Source: Prevotella sp. P5-108 (GTDB lineage: Bacteria; Bacteroidota; Bacteroidia; Bacteroidales; Bacteroidaceae). Taken from it: a DNA stretch of 64,000 bases. The translations under genes and the position numbers were made by a program. The notes beneath the pieces were generated by a model. The model did no database searches. It had not been told where the DNA came from and saw only the letters and a list, made by a program, of their open reading frames with translations. The stretch is taken from positions 1 to 64,000 of the forward strand of contig NZ_NPJJ01000058.1 of NCBI RefSeq assembly GCF_002251385.1, read 5' to 3'. The first letter of the stretch is position 1; the number at the start of each line of letters is the position of its first letter. This document shows, piece by piece, positions 53,491-62,472 of the stretch.

Positions 53491-54278
53491 CTTCCTCGCA
53501 TATAAAGTGTAACTACATCGAGCGCAATGCCCTTGATTTCGGTGATAGGTGCACGGTTGAACTCTGCCGAGGGGCTCATGGTGTAAGCCTTGCGCAGATA
53601 ACGGTGCAGAGAGGTCATCATCTCGTCGCTATCGACAGGGGCGCCCGCGATGTAGAGCTCGTCCTTGTCGGCATCCATCTGCAACTGCTGCCACACGTAG
53701 AGCATATAGTAGACGCTGTCCTGCGCGCGGGTGGCAGAGTAGGTGTTGCAGAAGCGGAAACGGTGCTTGTCGAAGGCGAAAATGCTCACACAGCCATCGT
53801 GGAAGTAGGCATAAAGGCGGCGGCAGAGATGGGTCTCGGCGCGACGGTGCATATAGCTCCACACGGGTTGCTCGACAGGCATGTAGATGACGTCGGCATA
53901 ATGGTCGTCGATGACCGCCTTGAGGTCGCGGTTGATGGCCATGATGGCGACGGCATTGAGCTGGGGCAGCACGCTGCAGATTACCTCCGTATTGGCTTGG
54001 GCGGCAAAGCTGTAGCGATAGAGGGTCTCGGCCTTGGCCTCGTCGAACTCCTCTACAGGTACAATCATGGTGGGTGCCGACAGCATTACCTGTGCTCTGC
54101 CCGTAGGGTGAGAGAGCAGTTGGGACTGGCGGAACGCCTCGCGCAGGTTGGCTGCTATCGAGATGCCGCTCCTAACGGTATAGGTCTCGTAAGCCACGCC
54201 CTTGACTGCCGTCTTGTCGGCTATGGCAAAGGCGAGCGACGTGTCGCTGATGCGGAGTGTCATCCGCGGTTGCTTCAT
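53487..54278 (-). CDS. DUF3822 family protein
   Basis: 263 aa from the ATG at 54278 (frame extends to 54302). RISDTSLAFAIAD near the start and NTYSATRAQDSVYYMLYVWQ near residue 195 are family blocks. DUF3822 has an actin/ASKHA-like fold and no known activity; it is consistently next to rsmD. Overlaps rsmD by 4 bp and lies 4 bp after the gene at 54283. Confidence 0.85.
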   Translation of the reverse strand: MKQPRMTLRISDTSLAFAIADKTAVKGVAYETYTVRSGISIAANLREAFRQSQLLSHPTGRAQVMLSAPTMIVPVEEFDEAKAETLYRYSFAAQANTEVICSVLPQLNAVAIMAINRDLKAVIDDHYADVIYMPVEQPVWSYMHRRAETHLCRRLYAYFHDGCVSIFAFDKHRFRFCNTYSATRAQDSVYYMLYVWQQLQMDADKDELYIAGAPVDSDEMMTSLHRYLRKAYTMSPSAEFNRAPITEIKGIALDVVTLYMRGR

Positions 54279-54282
54279 TGTT

Positions 54283-54765
54283 TCATTCCCAGTTTCCAGC
54301 ATTGTTGTCAGGTGTTGTGAGGTCTCCTATTTTCAGTCCGGCAAATTTGCCGTTGTCATTGGCTTCGCGCGTGAGGCGCTCTATCTCTTGTGGATTGAGC
54401 CCCTGGAGGTAGTCGTCGTAGGTGGCTCCACACTCCATGAGGCTGACGGCTGCTCCCGAGGCACCGGTGGCTACCGCCGTGCGTATCTCAAACTTACGGC
54501 CGCCGCTGTGGGGGATGACGGCGGCAGTGGGCGTGAGCAGCCGGGCGCCGACAAGCGAGTCGACAGATGGTGCGTAGGTGCCGTGGGCGGTATGATAGGC
54601 TTCCTGGGCTGCACGTATCTGGAGCAGGCAGCCTATCACGGCCTGCTCACGCTGGTGGCGTTGGGCGTCGAAACGCATCGGCGCACTGATACTGAGCCAG
54701 CATAGCACCACAAGCAGCGCCACACATCCGCCCAAAAGCAAGTTGCTGCCTCTCTTGATATTCAT
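54283..54765 (-). CDS. Membrane-anchored hypothetical protein upstream of DUF3822
   Basis: 160 aa. One N-terminal membrane helix (LLLGGCVALLVVLCWLS), then a pilin-like helix with AAQEAYHTAHGTYAPS, as in proteins with a prepilin-type fold. First gene of the three-gene unit with DUF3822 and rsmD. Minus-strand TAACTTTG box at 54773-54780. Function unknown. Confidence 0.75.
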   Translation of the reverse strand: MNIKRGSNLLLGGCVALLVVLCWLSISAPMRFDAQRHQREQAVIGCLLQIRAAQEAYHTAHGTYAPSVDSLVGARLLTPTAAVIPHSGGRKFEIRTAVATGASGAAVSLMECGATYDDYLQGLNPQEIERLTREANDNGKFAGLKIGDLTTPDNNAGNWE

Positions 54766-54772
54766 ACGAATG

Positions 54773-54780
54773 CAAAGTTA
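54773..54780 (-). promoter_or_regulatory. -7 box of the DUF3822-rsmD unit
   Basis: TAACTTTG on the minus strand, 8 bp before the start codon at 54765. The -33 box is unclear. Confidence 0.5.
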
Positions 54781-54842
54781 GACAAAAAACTCCGATTAAG
54801 GGGTGTGTGGCGCCAATAAATGATATGTGCAAGGCACAAAAC

Positions 54843-55223
54843 TTACATTTTTGCTGCCCAGAGACCATGCAGATTGCAGTATTCGCGGGCTCCGGTAACG
54901 TGGGCAGTGGTCTGGAAGAGGGCGACGGGACGGTCGGTCGGCGTGAGTTCGCGTCGCAATACGCCCTCATCGGTGAGCAGCTCTATCCACTGGATGTAGT
55001 GCTCGGGGGTCATGGGATGCTCGACGCTACCTACGGTGACGCGGTAACCGCCGTCGACGCGCTCGATTACGGGCACGTGCTTCTCCTGGGCGGCATCGGT
55101 GGTGTTGGCTTCGAGCAGCTGCATGGGCTGTCCGCAGCACACGAGCGTGCCGGCGCCAGCATGCAATACTTCTACAATGTTGCCGCAGATGGGGCAACGG
55201 GCTACTTGTCTGATTGTCATCAT
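54843..55223 (-). CDS. dfx: Desulfoferrodoxin / superoxide reductase
   Basis: 126 aa. N-terminal desulforedoxin centre (CPICGN then CCGQPM) and C-terminal SOR centre with [22 protein letters not shown] and EYCNLHGLW, giving the four His and one Cys around iron. Reduces superoxide in anaerobes without making oxygen. Monocistronic. Confidence 0.95.
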   Translation of the reverse strand: MMTIRQVARCPICGNIVEVLHAGAGTLVCCGQPMQLLEANTTDAAQEKHVPVIERVDGGYRVTVGSVEHPMTPEHYIQWIELLTDEGVLRRELTPTDRPVALFQTTAHVTGAREYCNLHGLWAAKM

Positions 55224-55410
55224 ATCTTATCCTTTCTTTAGAATGGTGAATAACAGTGCTAAGTTACGGCTATTTCGGATAGAATGGCACTTATGCCGCT
55301 TAACTTTAACGATTATTAAACCTTCAAGCGTCATCTCCACGCTTCCAAAGCAAGCCACGGCGGTCGCAAAGGCCATCAAAACCATCGCCAAGGGCATGAA
55401 AATTCGTCCT

Positions 55411-55530
55411 TAGGTGCCTATTTTTGCAAAAAACACGGTTTCTAAGGTGCCTATTTTTACAAAAAATGCCATTTCTATGATGCCTATTTTTGTAAAAAAA
55501 TATGGTTTTAAGGTGCCTATTTCTGCAAAA
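55411..55530. repeat. 33-bp tandem repeats upstream of the DUF4143 ATPase
   Basis: Four units with core AGGTGCCTATTTTTGCAAAA (two drift to ATGATGCC or TTTCTGC). The fourth leads into the promoter at 55536. The minus-strand reading gives FCKNRHLRN repeats, a by-product of the repeat and not a protein. Confidence 0.85.
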
Positions 55531-55535
55531 GTTCG

Positions 55536-55543
55536 TATCTTTG
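55536..55543 (+). promoter_or_regulatory. -7 box before the DUF4143 ATPase
   Basis: TATCTTTG; about 155 bp of untranslated sequence follows before the start codon. Confidence 0.6.
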
Positions 55544-55698
55544 CATAAGATAGGCGGCACCTCAGCCATTAAGCGAGCTTATGGCGTTCGGCTTGCACTA
55601 TCTTTGCAAAAGATTGGCGCAGAGATAACTATTTGTACCATACTGACTGTCAAGGTCTGCGCGCAAACAGTCATCACGAAAACAAAAAAGACGAGAAG

Positions 55699-57015
55699 AT
55701 GAAATACTTGGAAAGAGCCATCGACGGAGAACTGAAGAAATGGGGCGAAAGCGAAAATCACAAGCCGCTACTGCTGCGCGGCGCGCGCCAAGTGGGCAAG
55801 ACTTCTGCCGTGCGCCATCTGGGCGAGCGGTTCAAACATTATGTGGAGATAGACCTGAACGATAGGCAGGATTTGCATACCCTCTTTGAAAAGGGATATA
55901 GTCCGCAGCAAATCTGCCAGCAACTGTCTGTGATACTGGACACTCCCATCGAAGAGGGCAACACGCTGCTGTTTTTCGATGAAATACAAGCGTGTCCTGC
56001 CGCTATCAACAGGCTGAGATACTTCTATGAGAAGATGCCTCTGCTCCATGTCATCGCCGCCGGTTCGCTGTTGGAGTTTGCGCTGAGAGACCTGCCATCA
56101 TTCGGAGTAGGACGAATACGCTCGCTGTTTATGTATTCGTTCAGTTTCCAGGAGTTCTTATGGGCGCTCGACAAACGCACGCTCGCCGACATGGTGGTCC
56201 AGGCTACGCCGGAAGACCCATTACCCGAGCTCATCCACGCCAAGGCGCTGGAATACCTTAGGGTATTTCTCGTCATCGGTGGCATGCCCGAGTGTGTGGC
56301 CCGTTATGTGGAGACTGGAAGCATGCTGAAATGTCAGCAGATATTGAGCGAACTGATGATTTCGTATCAGGATGATTTCAAGAAATATCACGAGAAGATT
56401 CCCGTCAACGTGCTGAGAGACGTACTGCGGTCGGTAGCCCTGCAGGGACAAGGCAAATTTGTATATACACAAGTGGGCAGCGACTATCGCACCCCTGTAG
56501 TGAAGGAAGCGTTGGACATGCTCTGCATGGCGGGACTCATCTATACAGTGGTACACACCGACAGCAACGGTGTGCCGCTGTATGCTGAAGCCAAAGAAAA
56601 ATACAAAAGATATATCTTTATGGATACGGGGTTGCTGCAACGGACTCTCGAACTCGACTTGACGGACATACTCGTCTCAGACGACATCAAACTCGTAAAC
56701 CGAGGGGCTCTGGCAGAGGTATTTGTAGGCGACGAACTGGTGAAGAGCCGCCCGCCATACCTGAATGACAATCTCTATTGCTGGCACAGGGAGAAAAAGA
56801 ACTCCAATGCAGAGGTGGACTACGTAGTCTCACGCAAAGGAAGAATATATCCGATAGAAGTAAAAGCCGGAGTACGTGGCACGATGCAGAGCATGCGCAT
56901 CTTCATGGATGCCAAGCAACTGGACAAAGGCATCCGTACATCCCTGGAGAACTTCGGCGAATTTGACGACATCCTCATCTATCCGCTTTACGCTATAGGC
57001 AACATCTGCCGGTGA
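55699..57015 (+). CDS. AAA-type ATPase with DUF4143 domain
   Basis: 438 aa from the ATG at 55699. Walker A RGARQVGKTSAV, Walker B LLFFDEIQACP, then a DUF4143 C-terminal domain ending in a nuclease-like NAEVDYVVSRKGRIYPIEVK block. A very expanded family in Bacteroidetes with no proven function; the E-V-D/E-VK motif suggests a restriction-endonuclease-like fold. Single gene downstream of the 33-bp repeats. Confidence 0.9.
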   Translation: MKYLERAIDGELKKWGESENHKPLLLRGARQVGKTSAVRHLGERFKHYVEIDLNDRQDLHTLFEKGYSPQQICQQLSVILDTPIEEGNTLLFFDEIQACPAAINRLRYFYEKMPLLHVIAAGSLLEFALRDLPSFGVGRIRSLFMYSFSFQEFLWALDKRTLADMVVQATPEDPLPELIHAKALEYLRVFLVIGGMPECVARYVETGSMLKCQQILSELMISYQDDFKKYHEKIPVNVLRDVLRSVALQGQGKFVYTQVGSDYRTPVVKEALDMLCMAGLIYTVVHTDSNGVPLYAEAKEKYKRYIFMDTGLLQRTLELDLTDILVSDDIKLVNRGALAEVFVGDELVKSRPPYLNDNLYCWHREKKNSNAEVDYVVSRKGRIYPIEVKAGVRGTMQSMRIFMDAKQLDKGIRTSLENFGEFDDILIYPLYAIGNICR

Positions 57016-57033
57016 TTACCGCGGCAACGGGGT

Positions 57034-58458
57034 CTACATCAGTGGCGAGAACATACGCACTACGCCGTCGGCGAGGCGCTGATGGATAGTGTGGTGCTGG
57101 AAAAGGTAGTTATCGTCCAGGGGACTGCAATGGGCGAGGTCGCCAAGGAACAGATGCTTCATGCGGAGCGCCATCTCGGTGTCGTAGATGAAAAGATTGG
57201 ACTCGCAATTGTTCTCAAAACTACGGAAATCGATATTGGTGGAGCCACAGGAGCAGACCATATCGTCGATGATGAGCAACTTGGAATGGTTGATGCCAGG
57301 CTGGTAGAGGTAGAACTTGACTCCGGCATCGTGGGCACGGTCAATGTAGGAGCGGGCGGCGTGCTCGACAAACCAGCGGTCGGCATGCTCGGGCAGCATC
57401 ACGCAGACATCGACGCCGGCGAGGGCCTTGGTGGTGAGCGCCATAAGCACGGGCTGGGGCGGGATGAAATAGGGCGTCTCAATGTAGACATACTTGCGCG
57501 CCTCGTAGATGAGGCTGACATAGCCCTGCATCAGTCCGTTCCAGGGAAGAAGCGGACTGCTCAGCACGACCTGTGCCAGACAGTCGTTGGGCTCGACAGT
57601 GGGGGCTGGATAGTACTTGTCGTCGCGCAGAATGGAATGGTCTACGAGATACCAGTCATCGATAAAGGAGCGTTGGAGTGAAGAAACGACGGCACCACAA
57701 ACGCGGAGGTGGGTATCGCACCAGTCGCGGCCACGACCGCCCTTGGCATAGCGCAGCGCGAGGTTCATGCCGCCGATATAGCCCACCTTGCCGTCGACGA
57801 CGCATATCTTGCGGTGGTTGCGGTAGTTGACCTTGCCGGTAAAGGCAGGGAAACGCACGGGCATGAAAGACACGACATCGACACCGGCACCACGCAAACG
57901 CTCGAAGAAACGGTTGCTGGTCTCCCAACTGCCCACATCGTCGTAGATAACGCGCACCTCGACACCCTCGCGGGCCTTGTCGATGAGGGCATCGGCAACG
58001 AGACGGCCCAAGGCATCGTCGGTGAAGATATAGGTAATGAGATGGATATGGCTCTGGGCCTGACCGATGTCGTGAAGGAGGTTGAGAAAGAAATCGGATC
58101 CCTCGGAGAGTATCTCAATGCGATTGTTCTTGAAGGGAAACGCCAGGGTAAGGCGGGCGAAGAAGTTGATGACGCGCTCATGGCGGGCTGGGATGACGAG
58201 GTCGTCCTGGGCGGTAAACCCCTGATAGATGCGCTCGGCGATGAGCATATGGGTGCGGTCGCTGAGGAGTCGCTTCTTGTGGAGATTCTTGCCGAAAAAG
58301 AAGAAAAGCACCAATCCCAGAATGGGCACGAAGATGATGGTCATCACCCAGAACATTGCCTTGAAGGGCTGCAGCTCTTCGAGCAACACCTTGACCAGCG
58401 CCATTATCACCAGAACAATGTCGATGGCAAGCAACGTCCACAGGATAATCGATGTCAT
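57034..58458 (-). CDS. cls: Cardiolipin synthase
   Basis: 474 aa. Two N-terminal membrane helices (about 4-24, 33-55), then two phospholipase-D HKD motifs: HRKICVVDGKVGYIGG (about residue 222) and HSKLLIIDDMVCSCGS (about 400). Makes cardiolipin from phosphatidylglycerol at the inner membrane. Overlaps the upstream TPR gene by 4 bp. Confidence 0.94.
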   Translation of the reverse strand: MTSIILWTLLAIDIVLVIMALVKVLLEELQPFKAMFWVMTIIFVPILGLVLFFFFGKNLHKKRLLSDRTHMLIAERIYQGFTAQDDLVIPARHERVINFFARLTLAFPFKNNRIEILSEGSDFFLNLLHDIGQAQSHIHLITYIFTDDALGRLVADALIDKAREGVEVRVIYDDVGSWETSNRFFERLRGAGVDVVSFMPVRFPAFTGKVNYRNHRKICVVDGKVGYIGGMNLALRYAKGGRGRDWCDTHLRVCGAVVSSLQRSFIDDWYLVDHSILRDDKYYPAPTVEPNDCLAQVVLSSPLLPWNGLMQGYVSLIYEARKYVYIETPYFIPPQPVLMALTTKALAGVDVCVMLPEHADRWFVEHAARSYIDRAHDAGVKFYLYQPGINHSKLLIIDDMVCSCGSTNIDFRSFENNCESNLFIYDTEMALRMKHLFLGDLAHCSPLDDNYLFQHHTIHQRLADGVVRMFSPLM

Positions 58459-60167
58459 AGTTTCTCTTTTTCTTTCTGTATCTCGGCGAGTCGCTCAATG
58501 GCAAAGTCGCTGTTGGGATTGCCGTCGAGCATGGTGTGCAACAACTGCTCGGCCTCGTCGACGCGGTGGGCGTTGAGCAGGAACTCAACCTTGCGGCGCT
58601 GGAGGAAGTAATAGAAGTTGAGACAGTTGCTGTTGAGGCTGCCCATGTCCATCGAGCGCTTCAGATTGGCAAGCGAGGAGTCGATGAAGCGCAAGGCATC
58701 ACAGTTGCCCATGCTCACCATACAGTTGACATACTGCATGGTGTATATCAGGTTGTTGATGGAAAGGGTCTGGAAGAGATAGAAATGGGCTATCTCGAAA
58801 CGGCGCAAATGATAATAACAACTGCCAAGGAGATAGCACACCTCATAATAGCTGCGACGCTCGTCGGCGCCCATCTGGTCGTAGCGGGCGGCGTAGCGCT
58901 CATAGGCTGCACCGAGCGGGGAGAGGGCATCAAAGAAGCGGCGTTCGAGATAACGCTGGCGACCCAGGTAGATATACTGTGCCAGGTCGGGCTGCTCGCA
59001 ATGGGCAAGCACCCGCTGGGTAGCGGTGAGCTGGCTCTCGCCGCCAGACTTGAACTTCTCGCGGGCTTCGTGCCACTGGTAGTTGATGGCGTCGGTCTGC
59101 TGCTTCGTGGGTACAAGCTCATAGCCAGCCACAAACGTATGACAGTCGCCTGGTTTGGGTAGCAGGACGGGGCTTACTACCGGTGGGACGAACACTGGCA
59201 TCAGCGTGAGGGTCACGCGGTAATAGAGCACCGACGGGGTAGTCATCTCGGAATCCAGATGGATGCCAAGATTGTGACTGACGCCATCGCCACTGTCGTC
59301 ATGATAGGTAAGTTCGACGCCAACCCAACTGTGGATGAACTTGCCATCGGCAATAAGCAACGCGGAGAGGGGGAAGTTGGCAATATCGTCGTCCTCGCCC
59401 ATGTGGATGTGGGTTTCGTCGTTGGTCCAGGCGGAAAGCGAGTCGATATGGCTGTCGGTGATGCCAAACATGGTGGCAAGGAGCGCACGAGGGGTGATGA
59501 CGGGATGGGCGGCAGCCTCGTGGTGACTGAAGACGGCAGGCTGGCGGTCTATCTCGAGTTCGTGGAGCAGTTCCAACTCTCCACCCCACTCGACTGTGGC
59601 AACTTCATAATCGGCGCAATCGACACTGCGAGCCTTCTGGGTCTCGCTCTCGATTTCAGCCACGACCAACCGCCTCATCTCAAACATCTGCGCCATGACC
59701 TTCGTCAGCAATTCATGGGCGTTGACCTCATTGAGAAGAAGACTACAGATGATGTGGATAGCGGCACCGTGGTGTTCCTGATTGACGGAATAGACCACCT
59801 TGAACGGGTTCTTGGTGGAGGAATACTTGTTGCATACCGCGCGGACGACGTTGATGTCTTCCAACGACACGAGATGGATGTAATATAATGAGAGTTGGGT
59901 GAAGGGGTCATTGTCGGTAAGCTCGATACTGAAGTGGGCACCCTGGTAGTCGAAATGACAGACATTGGACTCGCCCTCCTTGGTCCAGGCGTAGGTGCAA
60001 ATCATCTTGCGCAGGGTGTCGCTGACCACCTCGAGATTGGTCTGGGCATTGATGTTCTCGAGCTTGAACATCTCCAACTTGGAACCAATGTATTTCTGAT
60101 AATAGTATCTCACTACGGCACCAACGATAGAAGCCAAGAGAATAAAGACAAGAAAACCGTAACTCAT
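58455..60167 (-). CDS. Membrane-anchored TPR-like protein
   Basis: 570 aa. One N-terminal membrane helix (FLVFILLASIVGAVVRYYY), a YbjN-like central part (ICTYAWTKEGESNVCHF) and C-terminal helical repeats (about 390-560; RYLERRFFDALSPLGAAYER) of TPR type. Between dnaG and cls in one minus-strand run, spaced 6 bp from dnaG. Function not known. Confidence 0.75.
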   Translation of the reverse strand: MSYGFLVFILLASIVGAVVRYYYQKYIGSKLEMFKLENINAQTNLEVVSDTLRKMICTYAWTKEGESNVCHFDYQGAHFSIELTDNDPFTQLSLYYIHLVSLEDINVVRAVCNKYSSTKNPFKVVYSVNQEHHGAAIHIICSLLLNEVNAHELLTKVMAQMFEMRRLVVAEIESETQKARSVDCADYEVATVEWGGELELLHELEIDRQPAVFSHHEAAAHPVITPRALLATMFGITDSHIDSLSAWTNDETHIHMGEDDDIANFPLSALLIADGKFIHSWVGVELTYHDDSGDGVSHNLGIHLDSEMTTPSVLYYRVTLTLMPVFVPPVVSPVLLPKPGDCHTFVAGYELVPTKQQTDAINYQWHEAREKFKSGGESQLTATQRVLAHCEQPDLAQYIYLGRQRYLERRFFDALSPLGAAYERYAARYDQMGADERRSYYEVCYLLGSCYYHLRRFEIAHFYLFQTLSINNLIYTMQYVNCMVSMGNCDALRFIDSSLANLKRSMDMGSLNSNCLNFYYFLQRRKVEFLLNAHRVDEAEQLLHTMLDGNPNSDFAIERLAEIQKEKEKL

Positions 60168-60173
60168 AGGCGT

Positions 60174-62165
60174 TTATCTGATGACGTTATTGCCTAATTT
60201 CTGTGCATAGGCATTGCGCACTTTCTGTATGTCAGCATACTCCTTGAGCAGGCTGGTCATACGGGCTGGGTCGCTGACCGCCGCATTGATTTCGTCGCCA
60301 AGCTGCTTCAGGCGACGCTCGGTATAGTCCATGCGGAAGTCGAGCAGCAGATGGACGGTATCGACGCGGAGCCGCTCTTCGGCCTCGAGCTGCAGAGCCT
60401 TGACCTCGTCAGCGGTGAGCTTTTTCTTGGGCTCTTCGTTCTTGATGAGCTGCAGCTGGTCGACACTCAGCTCGGCAGCCACCTTGCAGATGTCAATGTC
60501 GGAGTGGTGGACAAAGTATTGGAGGGAGTCGAAGCCCTCGTCGGCGCTATGCCGGAAGGCGTCGTCGAGGATGCGGGCGTAGAGGGGATTGGACAGCGCG
60601 AGATGGTCGGCCTGCAAATCATAGTAGATGTACTGCGCCACGGTGAGGTCGATGGTGGCATCGCCGGCGGCAGGGATATTGCGGAAAGCCACCTTGCTGC
60701 CATCGCGCACAATCATCTGGGCAAGCATACGCTCTACCTTCTCCTGCGGAGAGACCGACGACGCGGGGGCAGCCATCACATTGGTGGGGGTGACCACCTG
60801 AGGCGCTTCCTGCTCACGGCGGGCTTCAGAGTTTTTGCTCTCCTTCTGCTCGCGGATGAAGCGGTTCATGGTGTTGATAAGGGTAGCCTCAGCCACACCG
60901 GTGCGCGCCACGCAGCTCTGCACGTAGGTGTCGCGGAGTATGGGGTTGGTCACGAGCGAGATGCTCTTCACGATAGAGTTGATGGCTTCGGTGCGCTTAA
61001 TGGGGTCGGTGACATCCTTGAGCAGCAGGTTGGTCTTGAACTGGATGAAGTCTGTCTCGTGCTGCTCGATATACTGCTTGAGCTCTTCAGCCGTATGCTT
61101 GCGGGCGAAGCTGTCGGGGTCTTCGCCGTCGGGCAGCAGCAGCACCTTGAGGTTCATACCCTCGAAGAGCAGCATGTCGGTGCCCTTGAGGGCGGCATGG
61201 AGTCCGGCCTCGTCGTCATCATAGATGAGAGTGATATTGGAGGTGAGACGGTGCAGCATGTGTATCTGGGCAAAGCTGAGGGCGGTGCCCGAACCGGCGA
61301 CCACGTTCTCGATGCCGGCCTGGTACATGGAGATGACGTCGGCCTGACCCTCGACGAGATAGACGCGGTCGAGCTTGGCGATGGCCTTCTTGGCCTGGTA
61401 GATGCCGTAGAGCAGACTGGCTTTGTGGTAAACCTCGGAGTCGGGCGAGTTGACATACTTCTTCTCGACGCCCTTGGTACGCTGGTCGAGCACACGGGCG
61501 GTAAAGCCGACGACCTTGCCGCTGAGTCCAATCCACGGGAAAACGACTCTGCCGGCGTATCGGTCGATGAGGTCGCCACGGTCGGTCTTGTAGCAGATGC
61601 CGGTCTTGAGGAGAAACTCTGCCTGATAGCCTTCGCTCTTGGCACGACGGGCGAGCGCAAAGCGGTCTTGCAGGTCGTAGCCCAGACGGAACTTGGCGAT
61701 GATGTCGTCACGGAAACCACGGCTGCGGAAGTAAGCCAGACCATAGGCAGTGCCCTCGCCATCAGTCTGGAGCTGGCTCTCGAAGTATTTGGCGACCCAC
61801 TCGTTGACGATGAACATCGACTCACGCTCGCTCTGCTGCTTGCGTTCCTCGTCGGTCATCTCGCGTTCCTGTATCTCGATGTGATACTTGGCTGCAAGCC
61901 AGCGCAGAGCTTCGGGATAGGTCATCTGTTCATGCTCCATGATAAAGGTCACGGAGTTGCCGCCCTTGCCGCAGCCGAAGCAGTGGCAAGTGCCACGGGC
62001 AGGAGAAACGAAGAAGGAGGGAGTGCGCTCATTGTGGAAGGGACAGAGACCCTTGTAGTTGGCCCCACTCTTGTGGAGGGTAACAAATTCGGAAACTACA
62101 TCAACGATATTGCACGCATCTTTAATCTTCTCTACGGTCTGTCTGTCTATCAGTGAGCTGCTCAT
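60174..62165 (-). CDS. dnaG: DNA primase
   Basis: 663 aa. CHC2-type zinc finger at residues 41-65 (CPFHNERTPSF, then CFGCGKGG), RNA-polymerase core with TOPRIM blocks YLVEGQADVISM and LIYDDDEAG, and a C-terminal helicase-binding domain. Synthesises RNA primers. First gene of the dnaG-TPR-cls unit. Confidence 0.96.
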   Translation of the reverse strand: MSSSLIDRQTVEKIKDACNIVDVVSEFVTLHKSGANYKGLCPFHNERTPSFFVSPARGTCHCFGCGKGGNSVTFIMEHEQMTYPEALRWLAAKYHIEIQEREMTDEERKQQSERESMFIVNEWVAKYFESQLQTDGEGTAYGLAYFRSRGFRDDIIAKFRLGYDLQDRFALARRAKSEGYQAEFLLKTGICYKTDRGDLIDRYAGRVVFPWIGLSGKVVGFTARVLDQRTKGVEKKYVNSPDSEVYHKASLLYGIYQAKKAIAKLDRVYLVEGQADVISMYQAGIENVVAGSGTALSFAQIHMLHRLTSNITLIYDDDEAGLHAALKGTDMLLFEGMNLKVLLLPDGEDPDSFARKHTAEELKQYIEQHETDFIQFKTNLLLKDVTDPIKRTEAINSIVKSISLVTNPILRDTYVQSCVARTGVAEATLINTMNRFIREQKESKNSEARREQEAPQVVTPTNVMAAPASSVSPQEKVERMLAQMIVRDGSKVAFRNIPAAGDATIDLTVAQYIYYDLQADHLALSNPLYARILDDAFRHSADEGFDSLQYFVHHSDIDICKVAAELSVDQLQLIKNEEPKKKLTADEVKALQLEAEERLRVDTVHLLLDFRMDYTERRLKQLGDEINAAVSDPARMTSLLKEYADIQKVRNAYAQKLGNNVIR

Positions 62166-62188
62166 GGGTCATACTTGTCTATCTGATG

Positions 62189-62220
62189 CAAATATACTCT
62201 TTTTTTGCGACATCGGACAA
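62189..62220 (-). promoter_or_regulatory. dnaG promoter
   Basis: Minus strand TTG (62218-62220) and TATATTTG (62189-62196) with 21 bp between them. Confidence 0.65.
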
Positions 62221-62394
62221 CTTTCCATCAATAATGTGAGAAAAAAGTGCAACGTCGGCCGCCGTCCCAGCCATGACCGCAGGCTGGCAGGGGCATATAT
62301 ATAATAAGGTATAGGGGATATGATAATTATGCTGTCTGCAAACAGGCTGTCTTGGCTTATGGCTATGGCTCTTATAACCCAAACAAAGACAACT

Positions 62395-62434
62395 ACAAAG
62401 GGCTGATACCTCGCGAGGAGTATCAGCCCTTTGT
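62395..62434. terminator. Hairpin after the hexosaminidase gene
   Basis: Perfect 15-bp stem (62395-62409 with 62420-62434), 10-nt loop. On the minus strand it lies 39 bp after the hexosaminidase stop and is followed by T-rich sequence. 62221-62394 holds no gene. Confidence 0.7.
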
Positions 62435-62472
62435 GGTTTAGAGTGAAGAGATTTATCCTGACAGTAATGCCA

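Noticed and set aside
55324..55569. 81-aa minus-strand frame with FCKNRHLRN repeats
   Set aside because: Arises from the 33-bp DNA repeats upstream of the ATPase.
62277..62441. Open tail reading GYGSYNPNKDNYKGL
   Set aside because: No ATG in frame, and it overlaps the hairpin after the hexosaminidase gene.
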